Origin: Tamarix chinensis
Taxonomy: Eukaryota > Streptophyta > Magnoliopsida > Caryophyllales > Tamaricaceae
Assembly (NCBI GenBank): GCA_030549775.1
Contig: CM060172.1
Location: 3,760,123-3,824,122, forward strand
Direction of reading: 5' to 3'
DNA: 64,000 nucleotides
Each line of letters starts with the position of its first letter. Positions within the stretch are counted from its first letter, which is position 1. The notes below the pieces were generated by a model, which ran no database searches, was not told the DNA's origin, and was given only the letters and a program-made list of their open reading frames with translations. The translations under genes and the position numbers were made by a program. Positions 61,899-64,000 of this stretch are shown piece by piece.

Positions 61899-62504
61899 AT
61901 GTTGGAATGGATAATGAGGAGCTGGAGGTCGACATGGAAGTGTTGAATGTAATAATTTGGGTGGCCGGTGGCAGTAATGGCTCGACTTCTGTTTTGGGGT
62001 GGTTCGAATTTCGCACACCAGTAGAGAAAAAATGGGCGAGATTTAACGTCCAATAATTATGCCAATTTATTCCTGGAGTTAAGAGGAAGACAATGAGGTA
62101 AGAAATGGCCGGTATTAATCACCGTATCCGAAGATGCCATTGATGGCGGCCAGCGTTGTGGCATCGTCGACAACGGGGAAAGGAGGAAGAAGGAAGAAGA
62201 CGGTTGGCCGGGAGGTTCGCGAAGGAAAAAGGAAGAAAGAAAAGGAGGAAGAACCAGGCGGTTCGGGCGTGGGCAATAAGGTTTTTAAATGAAACGCAGA
62301 GTTTGGGTGTGAAAAGAAGACAAACACGGCATAAAGAGGGACGGGAGAAGGGTAGGAAATTGCTTAAATGAAACAACGAGCTTCGGCGTAATACGGAACG
62401 AAATGCAGCGTTCCACGGGCGGAGGAAGGATACGCGGCACGGGCTGGCTTGCGCCGAAGGAAAGGAAAGAAAAGGGAAGTGGGTCACGGCTGGCCCATTA
62501 GGGG

Positions 62505-62580
62505 AAAAGAAGAGGAAAAAGAAAAAGTAAAGAAAAAGGAAGAAAGAAAAAGAAAAAAGGAAAAAAGGAAAGGAGAAAAA
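62505..62580 (+). repeat. Purine-rich tract of A3
   Basis: A near-continuous GAAAAAG-type run matching the tracts in A1 and A2. Confidence 0.7.
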
Positions 62581-63021
62581 ATAATTAGATTAGCGCCAAT
62601 TAAATTAATCTGAAAATTTAGGATATTTAAAAATAATAATATTTAAATAAAATAATATTTAAATCCCTTTTTAGGCTAAAATAGGAGTTTTAATAGATTT
62701 TCCATAAATTCCATTTTAATTAGCAAAACACCCTAATTTTCTTCCATTAAATTATTTATAAAAATAATATTAATTTGGAACTATTTTCTCCTTCTTATTT
62801 TAAATAAAATAATTTATTTAATTAATTTTCAAAATAAAATCCTTAATTATTAAAAATACCAAAATTGCACCTAATTAAAACACTTATAAATTTATTCTTG
62901 ATTTTCCCTAATTAATTTCCTTTTATTTTAAATAAAATAATTTACTAAATTAACTTTTATAATCAAACCTCATTTAAATATACTATTTAAAATTAGGAAT
63001 TTTTCGGGGCATTTCAGTGTT

Positions 63022-63404
63022 CTTGGTTGATCTACCAAGGCTATTGAGTCCACTCAGGAAGACCGGGTAGTTTCTTATCTATTAAGACTAGCCTTCCATG
63101 GTGTGATCCTCAACTAAGGTGATGAGGGCACTAAGCCTAATTTTGAGGGGTTTGGTTGCTCCATTCAATCTAATAAATCGATCGTATCTAGAACAAACTC
63201 TACTTTAGCTTGCCACCACCAAATTATAATAAAGATTTAAAGAATGTGAATTCTAGGTATTTCACCATTCTTATTATAAAAATATTTTAGCCTTGACATA
63301 AGTGGATGGATAATGTAATATATTATGCATGATAAAAAACTACTAAGGAGAAATTTCATATATCAAAGGTATAAATAGGTTATAATAAATAAAATAAATA
63401 AATA
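63022..63404. other. Unassigned DNA right of A3
   Basis: It is the continuation of the A3 target. It begins CTTGGTTGATCTACC and has no readable domain. It may belong to the same Tat-type element as 57548-58353, as the short GAGTCCACTCAGGAAGACC block resembles non-coding Tat 3' DNA, but this is weak. Confidence 0.3.
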
Positions 63405-64000
63405 AAATGGAAGGCTCTTTAAGAATCATATTATTCAATATTAACCTCTTCCTCTTCAACATCATTAGGAACATGTATGTTTTCTAAATCCTTACTAGAG
63501 TATAATTGTTTATAATAATTTCATAGTTAGCAATACTTCACTCATGTCTTGAGCACGTCATACACCACTAAGGCGCCATAATCATATCATTAAGACTAAT
63601 TTTTTCATTTATAATGTGTAAACACTTCACTCAACAAGTAGCTTTGTGAGAATCTGTTTGTTTAGCATCAACAATAGCCTTATCCGTGTGCTCATTTGTA
63701 TCTTTCTGTGATAACTCAAGCACCTGCATGGCCTCTTACTTCTAAAAATTCCTTATTCCACTATTATTTAACATCTCCTTATTATTCACTATCAAGTATA
63801 GGTGTTTGGTCACTACACATTAATCTTCTAAAGCCTTTTCCATCTCTACACATAGGCCATCATATTCAATTACCTTGTTATTGAGGGAATTAATTTCTTC
63901 TATTAGTGACCTATTAGCTTTATCTTACATTCAAATAATCTTGACATTTATAAACCACTTTTTCATTTTGGAAGATATATAGTTAATTGGTAAAGTTTCT
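63405..64000 (-). pseudogene. Decayed coding stretch of unknown family, cut by the window edge
   Basis: One minus-strand frame can be followed for about 195 codons with only about nine stops. It is rich in charged residues: KANRSLIEEINSLNNKVIEY, CVEMEKALED, LIVNNKEMLNNSGIRNF, EAMQVLELSQKDTNEHTDKA and VDAKQTDSHKA. The spacing of Leu, Ile and charged residues suggests coiled-coil helices. Most stops are TAG, TGA or TAA where Gln, Arg or Trp codons would fit, as in the pol remnants. It may be the C-terminal part of a gag-like or accessory protein of a transposable element. I do not recognise the family. The plus-strand open frame 63696-63884 is a shadow. Confidence 0.5.

Larger units (their letters stand above)
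58359..63016 (+). mobile_element. Giant solo LTR, family A copy 3 (A3)
   Basis: It starts TGTAACATCCCAAAA, ends TTTTCGGGGCATTTCA and is flanked by the perfect duplication GTGTT (58354-58358 and 63017-63021). Length is 4658 bp. It contains the near-palindrome (58877-58893), a CACTATTATTACCGGTGG array (59108-59450), AAACCCTAA-like units (59620-60180), a short 27-bp array, two AAT arrays, a GC-richer part, a TATA-like box (61890) and a purine tract (62505-62580). No gag or pol is inside. Open frames on either strand at 61700-62490 are compositional. Its terminal CA and TG are intact, the best-kept ends of the three. Confidence 0.93.

Overview
The window is intergenic repeat DNA from a plant nuclear genome, almost certainly a flowering plant with a large, retrotransposon-rich genome. 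It is strongly AT-rich. I found no intact host gene, no tRNA gene and no complete rRNA gene. Nearly everything recognisable is a decayed LTR retrotransposon, a solo LTR, a non-autonomous DNA element or a microsatellite. The species cannot be named from the sequence. The plant assignment rests on Tekay/Del-type chromoviruses, a Tat/Ogre-type gag-protease, a Cassandra-like LTR carrying a 5S rRNA-like segment, and a hAT-like element.

Layout. 1-1456 is unassigned. 1462-5823 is a giant solo LTR (family A, copy A1) with target duplication GAAAA. 5829-11470 holds older LTR-like DNA. 11560-16017 is a degenerate Tekay-type gag-pol (element E1), followed by an LTR at 16018-19166 (family C) and more LTR-like DNA to about 24.9 kb, including a 310-bp foldback element at 23037-23346. 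25875-27545 is a second decayed Tekay pol, followed by a family B LTR that contains a 184-bp Cassandra-like solo LTR (29136-29319, duplication ATTAT) and is cut by an Athila-like LTR (31047-32535). 35137-35924 is a hAT-like non-autonomous element with a near-perfect 8-bp duplication. 36.9-40.1 kb holds further family B LTR pieces. 40141-42751 is an inverted pair of the Athila-like LTR with a roughly 500-bp GAA tract in one arm.

42757-49181 is a third Tekay pol. Its reading frame is split between reverse transcriptase and RNase H by a 3.57-kb solo LTR (43495-47062, duplication ATAAG), and a family B LTR (49182-51447) follows it. From 51448 a Tat/Ogre-type gag-protease is interrupted by giant solo LTR A2 (52321-57542, duplication CAGGA). 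A short Tat reverse-transcriptase fragment and repeats follow, then a third giant solo LTR, A3 (58359-63016, duplication GTGTT). The right edge carries a decayed coding stretch on the minus strand.

What joins these parts is nested insertion followed by LTR-LTR recombination, which leaves solo LTRs, and decay dominated by C-to-T and G-to-A changes. Many stops in the pol remnants sit where a Trp, Gln or Arg codon is expected, and the first Asp of the reverse transcriptase FIDD motif is Asn in both copies that can be read. The most unusual content is family A: three same-strand solo LTRs of 4.4 to 5.2 kb, each with a perfect 5-bp duplication, with no matching internal region identified with confidence.
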